Part shown: positions 39,682-40,330 of the stretch, in pieces | Numbering within the stretch: position 1 is the first letter of the stretch | Layout: each line of letters begins with the position of its first letter | Assembly (NCBI GenBank): GCA_964372215.1 | Contig: CAYJQC010000036.1 | Location: 1-40,330, forward strand | Direction: 5' to 3' | DNA length: 40,330 bases | Source of the DNA: DAIMFL01 sp964372215 | GTDB lineage: Bacteria; Pseudomonadota; Alphaproteobacteria; Dongiales; Dongiaceae | The notes under the pieces: model-generated | What the model was told of the DNA's origin: nothing | Seen by the model: the letters and a program-made list of their open reading frames with translations, nothing else | The model's database searches: none | Program-made: the position numbers and the translations under genes

Positions 39682-40281
39682 TCATCCCGGCAACACGCCT
39701 TCGCGCCGGTAGACGATGGCGCCACAGGTGCTGATGGCGATCACCAGGAGCGGCGCGGCCAGCAGGGCGCCGGCGGGGCCCCACAGCCAGGTGCCGAACA
39801 CGATCGCCAGGAAGACCACCAGCGGATCGATATCGAAGCGCTTGCCGAGGAGCGTCGGGGTCACGAACTGGCTCTCGATGACGTTGAGGACCAGGAAGGC
39901 GATGGCGGGAACCGACGCGACGAGGAAGGAATCGAAACTGAACAACCCGACGATGCCGAGCAGGACGGCCACGATCAGGGGGCCGACGAACGGCACGAAA
40001 TTGAGAATGAAGACCAGCGTGCCCCACAGCGCGGCGTTGGGCAGGCCGACGATCGCAAACACGATGCCGGAGATCGCGCCGAGGCCGAAATTGATCAGCG
40101 CCACGGTCGCGAAGTAGTGGCCGAGATCGCGCTGAACGCCGGCGACGACCCGCAACGCCTTCAGTCGCGACTGGCGCTCGTTGAACGCCATGACGACGCG
40201 CCGCTGCATGCGATTGCGCCCAATCAGCAGGAACAGCAGCGTGCCGAAGAACACCAGTAGTTGGCCGATGGCGGGACTCAG
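39682..40281 (-). pseudogene. AI-2E family transporter, 5' part lost at an IS-like junction
   Basis: The C-terminal 199 residues of an AI-2E (PerM/TqsA-type) permease. Full members have about 350 residues and eight helices. Present are the soluble region ending VVAGVQRDLGHYFATVALIN, then the helices with VGLPNAALWGTLVFILNFVP and FVGPLIVAVLLGIVGLFSF, and the C-terminal VFGTWLWGPAGALLAAPLLV. Upstream of PLSPAIGQLLVFFG the frame reads through unrelated codons and meets a stop (TGA, 40326-40324). No start codon with family sequence exists in the window. It is either disrupted by an insertion or cut by the assembly edge. The substrate range of the family is uncertain; PerM members export small molecules. 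Confidence 0.75.
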
Positions 40282-40330
40282 AGGCTGTCTTGAAACTCGG
40301 TTTTTTTGGGTGGATGGCCGGGTTCAGATG
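40281..40330. mobile_element. possible insertion-sequence end at the window edge
   Basis: GAGGCTGTCTTGAAACTCGG (40281-40300) followed by a T7 run resembles terminal inverted repeats of IS5/IS1182-type elements. It begins exactly where the AI-2E reading frame loses family similarity. Only 50 bases are present, so no transposase can be seen. The identity is a guess from pattern. Confidence 0.35.

Noticed and set aside
1..40330. CRISPR arrays, tRNA and rRNA genes
   Set aside because: No regularly spaced repeats, cloverleaf-like sequences with CCA-adjacent acceptors or conserved rRNA stretches were found on reading.

Overview
The window is high-GC, densely packed DNA of an alphaproteobacterial type. 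The evidence is a MipZ-like division ATPase, a ClpS-ClpA pair, a phasin, a penicillin-binding protein with a SPOR tail, a FutA-like iron-binding protein behind Fur-like palindromes, and TRAP and NMT1/SsuA-type transporters. The order Rhodospirillales (in the broad sense) would fit, but no marker here fixes the genus. I see no rRNA, tRNA, CRISPR array, phage gene or complete transposon.

From 1 to 16 kb the content is mostly housekeeping. It holds a FemAB-like acyltransferase, clpS-clpA, a phasin, a lipoprotein, a D-Ala-D-Ala carboxypeptidase, the nucleotide-sugar operon galU-ugd-pgm (minus strand), and a minus-strand run of molybdopterin oxidoreductase, mipZ, a VWA-like protein and a membrane J-domain protein. 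From 15.9 to 18.9 kb there are two tandem paralogous DMT transporters and an LhgO-like FAD oxidoreductase. A small block of visibly lower GC (18.98-20.14 kb) encodes a PadR regulator and a sugar transferase. It looks horizontally acquired, and the PadR mRNA may be leaderless.

From 20.3 to 29.5 kb a minus-strand catabolic cluster encodes a DUF1028 protein, a class III aminotransferase, a RidA protein, an SsuABC-like ABC importer, a nitrilase-family amidohydrolase, a PhyH dioxygenase, a flavin reductase and an HpaB-type flavin monooxygenase. A LysR regulator is divergent from it. The set suggests import, oxygenation, C-N bond hydrolysis, deamination and transamination of an N-containing compound, possibly an aromatic or heterocycle. 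The substrate is unknown.

From 30.56 to 38.3 kb is the most interesting part. A promoter and a tandem glycine riboswitch (two aptamers, about 30635-30880) precede a TRAP transporter (dctQ, dctM, dctP). A glutamine-synthetase-like ligase, an aldehyde dehydrogenase and an iron-type alcohol dehydrogenase follow. Together they could form a gamma-glutamylation route that oxidises an amino alcohol such as ethanolamine to a glycine derivative, with glycine read by the riboswitch. This is inference. A terminator-like hairpin between dctP and the ligase means the enzymes may be expressed only partly from the riboswitch promoter.

From 38.3 to 40.33 kb there is a ferric-iron binding protein with two Fur-like boxes upstream, then the C-terminal part of an AI-2E family permease. 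That permease loses its reading frame near 40281, where sequence resembling an insertion-sequence end begins and runs to the window edge.
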